Part shown: piece after piece, positions 7,045 to 14,756 of the stretch
Position numbering within the stretch: position 1 is the stretch's first letter
Layout of the letters: every line of letters begins with the position of its first letter
The notes under the pieces: model-generated
The model's database searches: none
Seen by the model: the letters and a program-made list of their open reading frames with translations, nothing else
What the model was told of the DNA's origin: nothing
Assembly (NCBI GenBank): GCA_964528705.1
Contig: CAZGUW010000080.1
Location: forward strand, 1 to 17,248
DNA length: 17,248 bases
Origin: SLRI01 sp964528705
GTDB taxonomy: Bacteria > Pseudomonadota > Alphaproteobacteria > Geminicoccales > Geminicoccaceae
Direction of reading: 5' to 3'
Made by a program: the position numbers and the translations under genes

Positions 7045-8795
7045 GAGATGTCGTAACCCCGCGGCGTGTAGGTCCAGGAACCGCCCGGGATGCGCCCGAA
7101 GCTGCGGGTTCCCTGGGCACCGATCAGGACGATCGAGAGCATGTCGACCCGGTCCACCGCGAGCTCGCCGAGCGTCGTGACCTCGACCGCCTCGCCCTCT
7201 CGACCGAGATTACGGGCGATCACGACGGGCGTTTCGGGGGAGCGGTGGGCGAGGAGGATGCGGCGGGCGGTCGCCAGCGCCGTTCGCCGGCGCCGCGACA
7301 CCGGGTTGTAGAGGGCGAGCGCGAAGTCACCGGCGGCGGCGGCCTCGAGCCGGGCCTCGATGAGCGGCATCGGCGTCAGGAGGTCGGAGAGCGAGACGGC
7401 GGCGAAATCGTGACCAAGGGGTGCACCGGCTCGCGCCGCCGCCACCTGCAGCGCCGAGACCCCCGGCAGCACGCTGACCTCGATCCGTTGGGCCGCCTCG
7501 TCATCGCTCCGCTCGAGCAGCTCCATGACCAGGGTGGCCATGGCGTAGATGCCGGGATCGCCGGAGCATACCAACGCCACGTCGCGACCGCGGGTAGCTT
7601 CGGCGATGGCGTCGACACAGCGCTGGCGCTCCTCGCCGAGCGGATAGGGACGCTTTTCGGCTCGTCCGGTGAGATCGGCCACGAGGTCGAGATAGAGCCC
7701 GTAGCCGATGACGAGCTCGGCTTCGGTGAGTGCTGCCGCCACTGCCGCCGTGCGCGTGGCAACATCGCCCGGGCCGATGCCGAGCACCCTGAGCCGGCCG
7801 CGCGCGCGGCCCATGGCCGAGGGTTCGAGCGGTGCGCTCGCCAAGGCCACGGCACAGGTGCAGTGGCGGCTCTTGCGCTTGGGGACGATCAGCCGGCCGG
7901 TCGGGCCGACCGCGGACAACGCCGCCGCCTCCGCCACGCCCGGAATGCCGATCTCCGCCGCCACCACCTCGGAAGGCGTCGCCAGCCGTGGCGCCTCGAC
8001 GGCCAGCGCTTCACGCTCGAAGAAGCGGGCCGGTACACCGAGCTCGGCAGCCAGGCTGTGAATCGCGGGCTCGGCGGCCTTGAGTGCCACGGAGACGACG
8101 CAGGCGACAGCCGCGGCGGCGAGGCCGGTTTCGGCAAGGGTCTCAGCAACGAGATGCTGCAGCTCCCCGGCCGGCGCGTCACGTTCGCAGCCGACGCCGA
8201 GCGCCAGGACCGGCGGATGAACGACAAGACGGCTTGCGTCCGGCGCTCGGTGCTCGTGGGTGACCTCAATCTCGAGCTCGCTGTCCGGAGCGAACGGCAG
8301 GCTGCCGGCCCGGAGCCAGTCCGCGATGTCCATGGGGTCGACCAGATAGCAGGTGGCGCCTTCGAGAAGCCGGGCCATGAAGGCCTTGGCGGCGGCAGGT
8401 TCGGCGAGCCGCCAGCCGGGCGGCGGCGCATCGAGCACGAGGCCGAAGCGGGCATCGCCCGCGGTCGTCACGATGGGCTCGGCGTCGAGTGCTTGGCTGA
8501 GATGCCGTGCCAACTCGTTTGCACCCCGATGCCCGCCGAGCAGGGGCACGACGAACCGGCCGCCCTCGTCGACGACCAGCACGGGCGGCTCGGCGCGCTT
8601 GTCGACGAGGAGCGGGGCAAGGAGGCGAATGACGATGCCGGTCGCGGCAATCGCCACCAGCGGCCGGCCGGCGACGAAGGCGCGTCGCAGGGCATCGGCG
8701 TCCGGCCCGGCGAGCGTGGCACCGTCGAGTGCGTTGGCGATGCGACCTGCGAGGTTTGAGGTCCTCGGGCCGAGATGCCAGACGACCGGTTTCAT
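7041..8795 (-). CDS. cbiG/cobJ: Bifunctional CbiG (cobalt-precorrin-5A hydrolase) - CobJ (precorrin-3B C17-methyltransferase) fusion
   Basis: A 584-residue fusion. Residues 1-~320 are CbiG: the N-terminal domain includes AATGIVIRLLAPLL (50-63) and LLGGHRGANELA (85-96). A middle domain follows, then the CobE-like C-terminal domain LALGVGCERDAPA at 197-209, ending RLIVPKRK near 308. CbiG opens the delta-lactone of cobalt-precorrin-5A with loss of acetaldehyde. Residues ~333-584 are CobJ/CbiH, a tetrapyrrole methylase for C17 methylation and ring contraction: LRVLGIGPGDVATRTAAV (335-352), YGLYLDLVADL, CSGDPGIYAMA and ALYNPVSRRR. The linker is short. The start ATG overlaps the cobI stop and the stop overlaps the cobM start, both as ATGA. 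The CbiG half belongs to the early-cobalt route although CobN is encoded nearby. Confidence 0.93.
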   Translation of the reverse strand: MKPVVWHLGPRTSNLAGRIANALDGATLAGPDADALRRAFVAGRPLVAIAATGIVIRLLAPLLVDKRAEPPVLVVDEGGRFVVPLLGGHRGANELARHLSQALDAEPIVTTAGDARFGLVLDAPPPGWRLAEPAAAKAFMARLLEGATCYLVDPMDIADWLRAGSLPFAPDSELEIEVTHEHRAPDASRLVVHPPVLALGVGCERDAPAGELQHLVAETLAETGLAAAAVACVVSVALKAAEPAIHSLAAELGVPARFFEREALAVEAPRLATPSEVVAAEIGIPGVAEAAALSAVGPTGRLIVPKRKSRHCTCAVALASAPLEPSAMGRARGRLRVLGIGPGDVATRTAAVAAALTEAELVIGYGLYLDLVADLTGRAEKRPYPLGEERQRCVDAIAEATRGRDVALVCSGDPGIYAMATLVMELLERSDDEAAQRIEVSVLPGVSALQVAAARAGAPLGHDFAAVSLSDLLTPMPLIEARLEAAAAGDFALALYNPVSRRRRTALATARRILLAHRSPETPVVIARNLGREGEAVEVTTLGELAVDRVDMLSIVLIGAQGTRSFGRIPGGSWTYTPRGYDIS

Positions 8796-9490
8796 GCGGG
8801 CCGGCCCGCCAGCACGAGGGCGAAGTAGGGTGGCTCCTCGTCGACTGGCCAGTCGGCCACCCGGACAATCCTCTCCTCCGGCCAGCCGACCCAGGAGACG
8901 AGCACGGCGTCGGTGAGGCGGCCCTGTCGCTCGAGGATCGCCTTCAGCATGGGCAGGCGACGGCCGACCTTGAGGATGGCCACCGCATCGGCTGCTGCGA
9001 TCAGGGCCTCGAGGCGCTCTTCGGGGAGGAGCGAGGAGAGGATCACGAAGCTGTCCCGCCGCCGTGCCAACACCCGTCCGAGCCGCGAGGCGGCGGCGGC
9101 GAAGGACATGATGCCAGGCACCACCTCGAAGGCGAAGCGGTGGCGCAGCCGGTCGAGCAGGTAGACGAAGCTGCCATAGAGCAGGGGATCGCCGAGGCAG
9201 AGCAGCGCCACGTCGCGCCCGGCCTCGAGCTCAGTTGCGAGCGCCTCGGCGGAGCGGTCGTAGAAGGCGGCGACAACCTCCGGCTCCAGACGCATCGGCG
9301 CCTCGAGCAGGATTTCCCGGTGATTAGTGCGAAGATGGGCGGCCACGATGCTGCGTGCGAGGCTCGCGGCACCTTCGGCCGAGAGATAGGCAATGACGGG
9401 CGAGGCTTCGATCGCCGCCACGGCCTTCAGGGTCAGGAGGCCGGGATCGCCCGGCCCGACGCCGACGCCGATGAGCTTGCCGCTGGTCAT
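8792..9490 (-). CDS. cobI: Precorrin-2 C20-methyltransferase CobI
   Basis: Tetrapyrrole methylase that adds the C20 methyl group to precorrin-2 (CbiL in the cobalt route), the first committed corrin step. The 232-residue protein begins MTSGKLIGVGVGPGDPGLLT with the SAM-binding loop at 6-16, followed by LCLGDPLLYGSFVYLLDRL and VVPGIMSFAAAASRLG, the expected CobI blocks. The ATG at 9490 is chosen because GAGGAG lies six bases upstream; the frame stays open for another 45 codons, but that extension is Arg/Ser/Pro-rich and runs into cobL. Ten bases separate it from cobL, and its stop overlaps the cbiG/cobJ start. Typical CobI is about 230-245 residues. Confidence 0.95.
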   Translation of the reverse strand: MTSGKLIGVGVGPGDPGLLTLKAVAAIEASPVIAYLSAEGAASLARSIVAAHLRTNHREILLEAPMRLEPEVVAAFYDRSAEALATELEAGRDVALLCLGDPLLYGSFVYLLDRLRHRFAFEVVPGIMSFAAAASRLGRVLARRRDSFVILSSLLPEERLEALIAAADAVAILKVGRRLPMLKAILERQGRLTDAVLVSWVGWPEERIVRVADWPVDEEPPYFALVLAGRPA

Positions 9491-9500
9491 GGCTCGCTCC

Positions 9501-10739
9501 TCAGGCCCCGCCGACCACTGGCTTTGTGAACACCCACTGGGTGACCGGCGCCTTGGCCTTCCAGCCGAGCGTGCGGCCGATCCCCTCGGCGTGGCTGATG
9601 GCGATCCGCGCCAGCTCACCGCCATGCCGGCGGCGGAGATCGAGCAGCCGTGCCTCGCCGCCGAGGGTCACCGCATTGACGACCAGCCGGCCGCAGACGG
9701 TCAGCCGGTCCAGGCAGAGATCGATCAGCGCCGGCTCGGCGACGCCGCCGCCGATGAAGATCGCATGGGGGGCGGGCCCCTCGGGCAGCACGTCGGGCGC
9801 CTTGCCTTCGATGACCTCGAGCTCGGGCACGCCCAGGCGATGCGCATTCTCGATGAGCATGGCGAGGCGTTCGGGCCGCGCCTCGACCGCGACGGCGGTG
9901 AGCGGCCGGTCCGGGCAGGAGCGCCCGGCGAGCAGCCACTCGATCGCGATCGAGCCGGCCCCGGCGCCGATGTCCCAGAGCCGCTCGCCGGGTCGGGGCG
10001 CCAGTTGCGCGAGCGTGACCGCGCGCATCTCCTGCTTGGTCAGCTGGCCATCGTGGATGTAGGCATCGTCCGGCAGCCCCTGGCTCAGGGGCCGGCCCGT
10101 AGCGCCGGCATCGAGCTCGATGCCGAGCGTGTTGAGGTCGGCGAAGCGCCGCGCTGCCGCCTCGCTGGCGCGGAAGCTCACCCGATTCTCGTCCGGTGCC
10201 CCCAGCTGCTCAAGGACGGTGAGCATGGCATGACCATGGCCGGCGCCTGTCAGGAGCTCGCCGATCGCCGCCGGCGAGGTTCCGTCGGCAGTCAGGACGA
10301 GCAGCCGGCGGCCTCGGGCGACGTGCCGTAGCAGGCCGGCGAGCGGCCGGCCGTGCAGGCTGAGGCAGACGCAATCGGCGAGCGGCCAGCCGAGCCGCGC
10401 GGCGGCGAGCTGCAGGGCCGAGACCGCGGGGTGAAAGTGCAGCTCGCTGGCATTGAAGCGCTGGAGCAGGAGCCGGCCGATGCCGAACCACAAGGGGTCG
10501 CCCGAAGCGAGCACCACCGCCGGCGGGCGGCCGCGCTGGGCGGTCAGTCGTTCGAGCGTGGCATCCATCGGGCTGGACCAGGCGACACGCTCGCCGGCGC
10601 CGAGCCCCTCCACCATGGCGAGGTGACGGCGACCACCGACGACGAGATGGGCACCCTGGATCAGCTTGCGCAGCTCAGCGCCGAGCGTTTGCGCCCCATC
10701 GGCGCCGATGCCGATGACGTCGAGCCAGTGCCCGGTCAC
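9501..10739 (-). CDS. cobL: Precorrin-6Y C5,15-methyltransferase (decarboxylating) CobL, CbiE-CbiT fusion
   Basis: Two-domain enzyme of 412 residues. Residues 1-~205 are the CbiE-type tetrapyrrole methylase (VIGIGADG 8-15, ASGDPLWFGIG 78-88) for C5 methylation. Residues ~220-405 are the CbiT-type Rossmann methyltransferase (DDAYIHDGQLTKQEMRA 224-240; SAM loop LWDIGAGAGSIAIEW 254-268) for C15 methylation and decarboxylation of the acetate on C12. The start is GTG at 10739, overlapping the cobH stop as GTGA. cobI follows after ten bases. This domain order and length are those of P. denitrificans CobL. Catalysis gives precorrin-8, the substrate of CobH, encoded just upstream. Confidence 0.95.
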   Translation of the reverse strand: MTGHWLDVIGIGADGAQTLGAELRKLIQGAHLVVGGRRHLAMVEGLGAGERVAWSSPMDATLERLTAQRGRPPAVVLASGDPLWFGIGRLLLQRFNASELHFHPAVSALQLAAARLGWPLADCVCLSLHGRPLAGLLRHVARGRRLLVLTADGTSPAAIGELLTGAGHGHAMLTVLEQLGAPDENRVSFRASEAAARRFADLNTLGIELDAGATGRPLSQGLPDDAYIHDGQLTKQEMRAVTLAQLAPRPGERLWDIGAGAGSIAIEWLLAGRSCPDRPLTAVAVEARPERLAMLIENAHRLGVPELEVIEGKAPDVLPEGPAPHAIFIGGGVAEPALIDLCLDRLTVCGRLVVNAVTLGGEARLLDLRRRHGGELARIAISHAEGIGRTLGWKAKAPVTQWVFTKPVVGGA

Positions 10740-11380
10740 CGCTCGGCATCCCAGAGCGCGTTGACGGCGGCAGCGGCCATCGCACTGCCACCGCGCCGGC
10801 CGCGCAGCGTCAGGAAGGGAACCTCGAGCGGGGCCGCGATGAGCGCCTCCTTGGATTCCACAGCGCCGACGAAACCCACCGGAAAGGCGAGTATCGCCGC
10901 CGGACGTTCATACCATGTCGTCAGACGATCGAGCAGATGGAAAAGGGCCGTCGGGGCATTGCCGATGACCACCACGGCTCCGTCGAGCCGGTCGCGCCAG
11001 AGCTCGACCGCGGCGGCGCTCCGCGTCGTAGCGAGCTCGGCAGCGAGCGACGGAACCTGTGGATCGCCGAGCGTGCAGCACGCGGGTGCCATGGCCGGCA
11101 GCCGCCGGCGGATGATCCCGGCCTTCACCATCTCGACGTCGCAGAAGAGCGCCGCACCGCCTTCGAGCGCCTTTCGGGTTGCGCCGACGACCGGCCCGGA
11201 CCAGGCGAGGTCGGCCGGGATGTCGGTCATGCCGCAGCTGTGGATCAGCCGCCTTGCCACCGGCCTCAGCTCCGCCGGCAGGGCGGCCAGCGCCGCGCCG
11301 GCCTCCGCCTCAATGAGGGCGAAGGAGCGGGCGTAGATCGCCTCGGGCTCGCGCAGATAGGCATGCATGGTGATGGTCAT
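10736..11380 (-). CDS. cobH: Precorrin-8X methylmutase CobH
   Basis: Moves the methyl group from C11 to C12 in precorrin-8X to give hydrogenobyrinic acid. The 214-residue protein carries RLIHSCGMTDI with the catalytic His at about 47, GATRKALEGGAALFCDVEMV near 83-102, IGNAPTALFHLL, and FPVGFVGAVESKEAL, all family hallmarks. It is the first gene of the minus-strand operon continuing into cobL through a GTGA overlap. Start is uncertain: ATG 11380 is given, but a TTG at 11404 has an AGGA five bases upstream and would add eight residues; ATG 11368 is also possible. The divergent neighbour is cobD, about 77 bp away. Confidence 0.94.
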   Translation of the reverse strand: MTITMHAYLREPEAIYARSFALIEAEAGAALAALPAELRPVARRLIHSCGMTDIPADLAWSGPVVGATRKALEGGAALFCDVEMVKAGIIRRRLPAMAPACCTLGDPQVPSLAAELATTRSAAAVELWRDRLDGAVVVIGNAPTALFHLLDRLTTWYERPAAILAFPVGFVGAVESKEALIAAPLEVPFLTLRGRRGGSAMAAAAVNALWDAER

Positions 11381-11457
11381 GGCGGAGGGGCGTTCGCCGC
11401 GCAAGGCAGTCCTGCGACCCGGCTTGCTTCGCCGATCGCAGCTGCTAAGGCGAGGCT

Positions 11458-12402
11458 ATGTGGACCGGCAGCCTCTTTCTCGCCATCGCCGCGGCACTCC
11501 TGATCGACCGTGCCGCGGGCGAGCCCGAGGCGTTGTGGCGCCGATTGCCGCATCCGGTCGTGCTGATCGGCCGGTCGATCGATTTTCTGGAACAGTACCT
11601 GCGGTGCGCGGGCGATGCGCCGGCGCGCGAGCGCTGGCTCGGTACGGTGCTGATCGTCCTGCTGACAGCTGCGGGTCTCGTTGTCGGCTGGCTCGTGCAG
11701 GCGGCGCTTCTCGCCCTGCCCCTCGGCTGGCTCTGGCTCGGGCTCATCATGAGCACGCTCCTCGCCCAGAAGAGCCTCGTGGATCATGTGGAAGCGGTCG
11801 CAGTCGGGCTCGAGCGCGGTATNNNNNNNNNNGTCGGGCGGGACACGGCAGCGCTCGACGGGCCGGCGATCGGCCGGGCCGCCACCGAGTCGCTAGCCGA
11901 GAACCTTTCCGACGGGGTCATCGCACCGCTCTTCTGGGCTCTGGTTCTCGGCCTGCCGGGCATCCTCGCCTACAAGATCGTCAACACGGCTGACAGCATG
12001 ATCGGCCACCGCACGCCCCGCCATCTGCATTTCGGCCGGGCCGCAGCGCGACTCGACGACGTACTGAACTGGCTGCCGGCAAGGCTGACGGCGGGGCTCA
12101 TCATCGTCGTGTCGGCCGGCACGGGTGGGGCCCGGGAGGCCTGCCGCATCACGCGACGCGACGCGCGCCTGCACCGGTCGCCCAATGCCGGGTGGCCGGA
12201 GGCCGCCATGGCGGGCGCCCTCGACGTCCGGCTATCGGGGCCGCGCATCTATGGCGGCAGGCCGGCCGACGAGCCCTGGGTCGGCGATGGCAGCCCGGCA
12301 ATCGGCCCGAAGGAACTCCGCCAGGCGCTTCGCCTCGCCGACCGGGTCTGGCTGCTTGCCTTCCTCGCCGTGCTCGGCCTCTGGGGGTTCAGTCTCCGTT
12401 GA
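11458..12402 (+). CDS. cobD: Adenosylcobinamide-phosphate synthase CobD (CbiB), interrupted by an assembly gap
   Basis: Integral membrane enzyme that attaches (R)-1-amino-2-propanol or its phosphate to adenosylcobyric acid. Visible family blocks are LLIDRAAGEPE near residues 15-25, HPVVLIGRSIDFLE, VGRDTAALD right after the gap, ESLAENLSDGVIAPLFW, and NTADSMIGHRTPRHLHFGRA. Membrane segments lie near 4-18, 60-100, 165-185 and at the C-terminus. Ten Ns at 11823-11832 replace codons 122-125; the frame is preserved but fewer residues remain between LERG and VGRDT than relatives have, so true sequence is probably missing. The ATG at 11458 has AAGG seven bases upstream. Its tail overlaps the end of the convergent cobQ by 14 bp. 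Diverges from cobH. Confidence 0.93.
   Translation: MWTGSLFLAIAAALLIDRAAGEPEALWRRLPHPVVLIGRSIDFLEQYLRCAGDAPARERWLGTVLIVLLTAAGLVVGWLVQAALLALPLGWLWLGLIMSTLLAQKSLVDHVEAVAVGLERGXXXXVGRDTAALDGPAIGRAATESLAENLSDGVIAPLFWALVLGLPGILAYKIVNTADSMIGHRTPRHLHFGRAAARLDDVLNWLPARLTAGLIIVVSAGTGGAREACRITRRDARLHRSPNAGWPEAAMAGALDVRLSGPRIYGGRPADEPWVGDGSPAIGPKELRQALRLADRVWLLAFLAVLGLWGFSLR
11823..11832. other. Assembly gap (10 Ns) inside cobD
   Basis: Ten undetermined bases in codons 122-125 of cobD. The round number suggests a scaffold placeholder, so the real distance may differ. From memory of CobD/CbiB proteins, the stretch just before VGRDT usually holds several more residues, often Arg/Ala-rich, than fit here. 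Confidence 0.95.
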
Positions 12403-13851
12403 GGCCTGCAACGGCGGCGATGCGGCGCATGTCGAGATGGGTGGCGAGGTGGGCCGCGAGCTCGTCGAGCACCGGTCGATGCGCGCCGCGTAAGCCTCGC
12501 CACCACAAGGCCGCTCGCGCAGCCGGTCGAGGAACTCGTGGCGGAAGGCGTCGGCCGCAAAGAGCCCGTGGAGATAGGCACCCATCACCCGGCCATCGGC
12601 GCTGATGGCGCCATCCGGCCGGCCCGCGAGGCGCAGCATCGGTCGCTCTGCATCGGAGCCCAGGGTTCGGCCCTGGTGGATCTCGTAGCCCTCGACCTCG
12701 AGGCCACTCGTCACGTCGACCGCCTTCGCCTGGCGCACGGTCTTCGCCGGTGCCAGCACCGTCTCGACGTCGAGCAGGCCGAGCCCGTGGCTGCTGCCCG
12801 GCGGGCCTTCGAGGCCATCCGGATCGTGCACCGCCCGGCCGAGCATCTGGTAGCCACCGCAGAGGCCTAGGACCCGCCCGCCGCGCCGGTGATGCGCCAC
12901 TATGTCGATGTCCCAGCCGGCGTTACGGAGGGCTTCGAGATCCGAACGTGTCGCCTTGCTGCCGGGGAGGAGGACGAGGTCGGTATCGCCGGGCAGGGCC
13001 TCGCCGGGCTCGAGCAGCAGGAGATCGACATCCGGCTCGAGGCGGAGCGGATCGAGATCGTCGAAATTGCTGATCCGTGGCAGGCGCGGCACGGCAATCC
13101 TGATGCCTCCCGGCCGCCTCGTGGCGGCCAGTCCGAGCACGTCCTCGGCCGGCAGTTCGCGCGCGGCGGCGAACCAGGGTACGACGCCGAGGGAGGCGAG
13201 TCCGGTCCGCTCTTCGATGAGGGGCAGAGCCGAATCGAAGAGCGCAGGATCGCCCCGGAACTTGTTGACGATGCAGCCTTTCGTTAGTGCACGTTCCGGT
13301 GGCTCGAGCAGGGCGGAAGTGCCGACGAGGGAAGCGATGACGCCGCCGCGTTCGATGTCGCCGACGAGCAGGACCGGCACGTTGGCGGCAAGAGCGAACC
13401 CCATGTTGGCGATGTCGCCTTCGCGGAGATTCACCTCGGCGGGACTGCCGGCCCCCTCGACGATGACGAGATCGGCTTCGGTGCGCAGCCGGGCGAAGCT
13501 CTCGAGCACGGCTGGCAGCAGGCGAGGCTTCAGCGCGTGGTAGTCGCGGGCATCCGCCCGGGCGAGCACCCGGCCCTGGAGGATCACCTGGGCACCGAGC
13601 TCGCCGGTCGGCTTGAGCAGGACCGGGTTCATGTCCACGGCAGGCGGCACCCGGCAGGCCAGGGCCTGCAGCGCCTGGGCCCGGCCGATCTCGCCCCCGT
13701 CGGCGGTGGCGGCCGCATTGTTGCTCATGTTCTGCGGCTTGAACGGCCTGACCGCCAGTCCCCGGTTGGTGAAATGGCGGCAGAGACCGGCGACCAGCAG
13801 CGACTTGCCGGCGTCCGAAGAGGTGCCCTGGATCATCAGGGCGGCGCTCAT
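12389..13851 (-). CDS. cobQ: Cobyric acid synthase CobQ, with a one-base frameshift near the C-terminus
   Basis: Glutamine- and ATP-dependent amidotransferase that amidates side chains b, d, e and g of adenosylcobyrinic acid a,c-diamide. Seen are P-loop-like GTSSDAGKS (9-17), FKPQNMSNNAA (37-47), VEGAGSPAEVNL (131-142), nucleophile Cys331 in GLCGGYQMLG and His428 in GAYLHGLF. After AARID (codon 459, position 12475) the uninterrupted frame runs for 80 unconserved residues to 12232. Shifting by one base at about 12472-12475 restores VLDELAAHLATHLDMRR and a TGA at 12389, giving about 487 residues, the normal length. A missing G in CCGGTG explains it; either a sequencing error or a real mutation. 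Its ATG overlaps the stop of the EamA gene as ATGA; it is the last gene of that operon. Confidence 0.92.
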
Positions 13852-14756
13852 ACGGACTGCACCGCGGCGGACGGGCGCCGACGCTCGGCGCGCAAAGCGA
13901 GCCAGGAGTGGATGCCCAGCGCCAGAATGATGATGCCGCCCCCGATTAGGCTCGCAGCGGTCGGTTGCTCGGCGAAGGCGAACCAGACCCAGAGCGGTCC
14001 GAGGACGGTCTCGACCAGCATGATCAGGCCAACCTCCGGGGCCGGCAGATAGCGTGGTCCGGTGCTGATCAGGATGAACGAGATCGGGACGACCAGCACG
14101 ACGAGAATGGGGAGGTAGATCAGGTCGTTGCCGCCAACGGCTAGAGTGGGCGCGAAGGGCAGGGCGAGGGTAGCGGTCACGAGGCCGGAGAGTGCGACCG
14201 CCGGCAGCATGTCGCGCGCCTTCGCCTTGCGCAGGAGGACGAAGATGAGTGCCATCACCAGCATCAGGACGAGGGCAGCGAGATCACCGGAGAGGCCGCC
14301 GATGGCATAGCCGCCGCCGACGGTCAGGGCCACGGCGGCAAGCGCCACGCCGCCGGCGACCAGGGTGCGGGGCGGCGTGCGCTCGCCCAGGAGCAGCCAT
14401 GCCAGGAGGGCGGCGGCGAGCGGCGAGGCGGCGATGATGACCAGCGTGTTGGCGACGAGCGTATGGTTGATCGAATAGACGAAGAGCAGCTGCGTAACGC
14501 CGTGCAGCGCCATGATCGCGATGCCGATCCAGCCCGTGGCGCGGATCACGCGCCAGAGGCCGGCGCCGTGGCGGAAGGCCGAGACTGTCATCTGCACCGT
14601 AAAGAAGCCGATTCCCCGCCAGAACAGAAGTGTCCAGGGATCGGCCTGGATCAGGCGGAGAAGCAGCGCATCGGGGGTCAGGATCAGGACCCCGGTGGCG
14701 ACGATGACGAGGCCCTTGGCGTGCTCGGAGAGGCCCGAAGGTTCAGAATTCGACAC
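13848..14756 (-). CDS. EamA/DMT-family permease embedded in the cobO-cobQ operon
   Basis: Inner-membrane protein of 302 residues with about ten hydrophobic helices in two repeated EamA halves, typical of drug/metabolite transporters. The first half contains FWRGIGFF and a helix ending AASPLAAALLAWLLLGERTP; the second repeats the pattern with LIMLVETVLGPLWVWFAFAEQPT, the usual E-x-x-x-G-P-x-W-V/A signature before the last two helices. The GTG at 14756 is chosen because AAAGGA lies seven bases upstream; GTG 14780 is an alternative. It overlaps the end of cobO by 14 bp and the start of cobQ by 4 bp, so it is co-translated with both. The substrate is unknown; a link to corrinoid or precursor movement is inferred only from this context. 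Confidence 0.88.
   Translation of the reverse strand: MSNSEPSGLSEHAKGLVIVATGVLILTPDALLLRLIQADPWTLLFWRGIGFFTVQMTVSAFRHGAGLWRVIRATGWIGIAIMALHGVTQLLFVYSINHTLVANTLVIIAASPLAAALLAWLLLGERTPPRTLVAGGVALAAVALTVGGGYAIGGLSGDLAALVLMLVMALIFVLLRKAKARDMLPAVALSGLVTATLALPFAPTLAVGGNDLIYLPILVVLVVPISFILISTGPRYLPAPEVGLIMLVETVLGPLWVWFAFAEQPTAASLIGGGIIILALGIHSWLALRAERRRPSAAVQSV

Noticed and set aside
7245..8759. Long plus-strand open frame (504 codons) opposite cbiG/cobJ
   Set aside because: Gly/Arg/Asp-rich shadow; the minus strand carries both CbiG and CobJ signatures along the whole length.
9491..9625. N-terminal extension of CobI by 45 residues
   Set aside because: It would overlap cobL extensively, has Arg/Ser/Pro-rich shadow composition, and the ATG at 9490 has a clear GAGGAG site.
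12232..12388. C-terminal extension of CobQ to 12232
   Set aside because: Explained by a one-base frameshift; the residues are unconserved and antisense to cobD.
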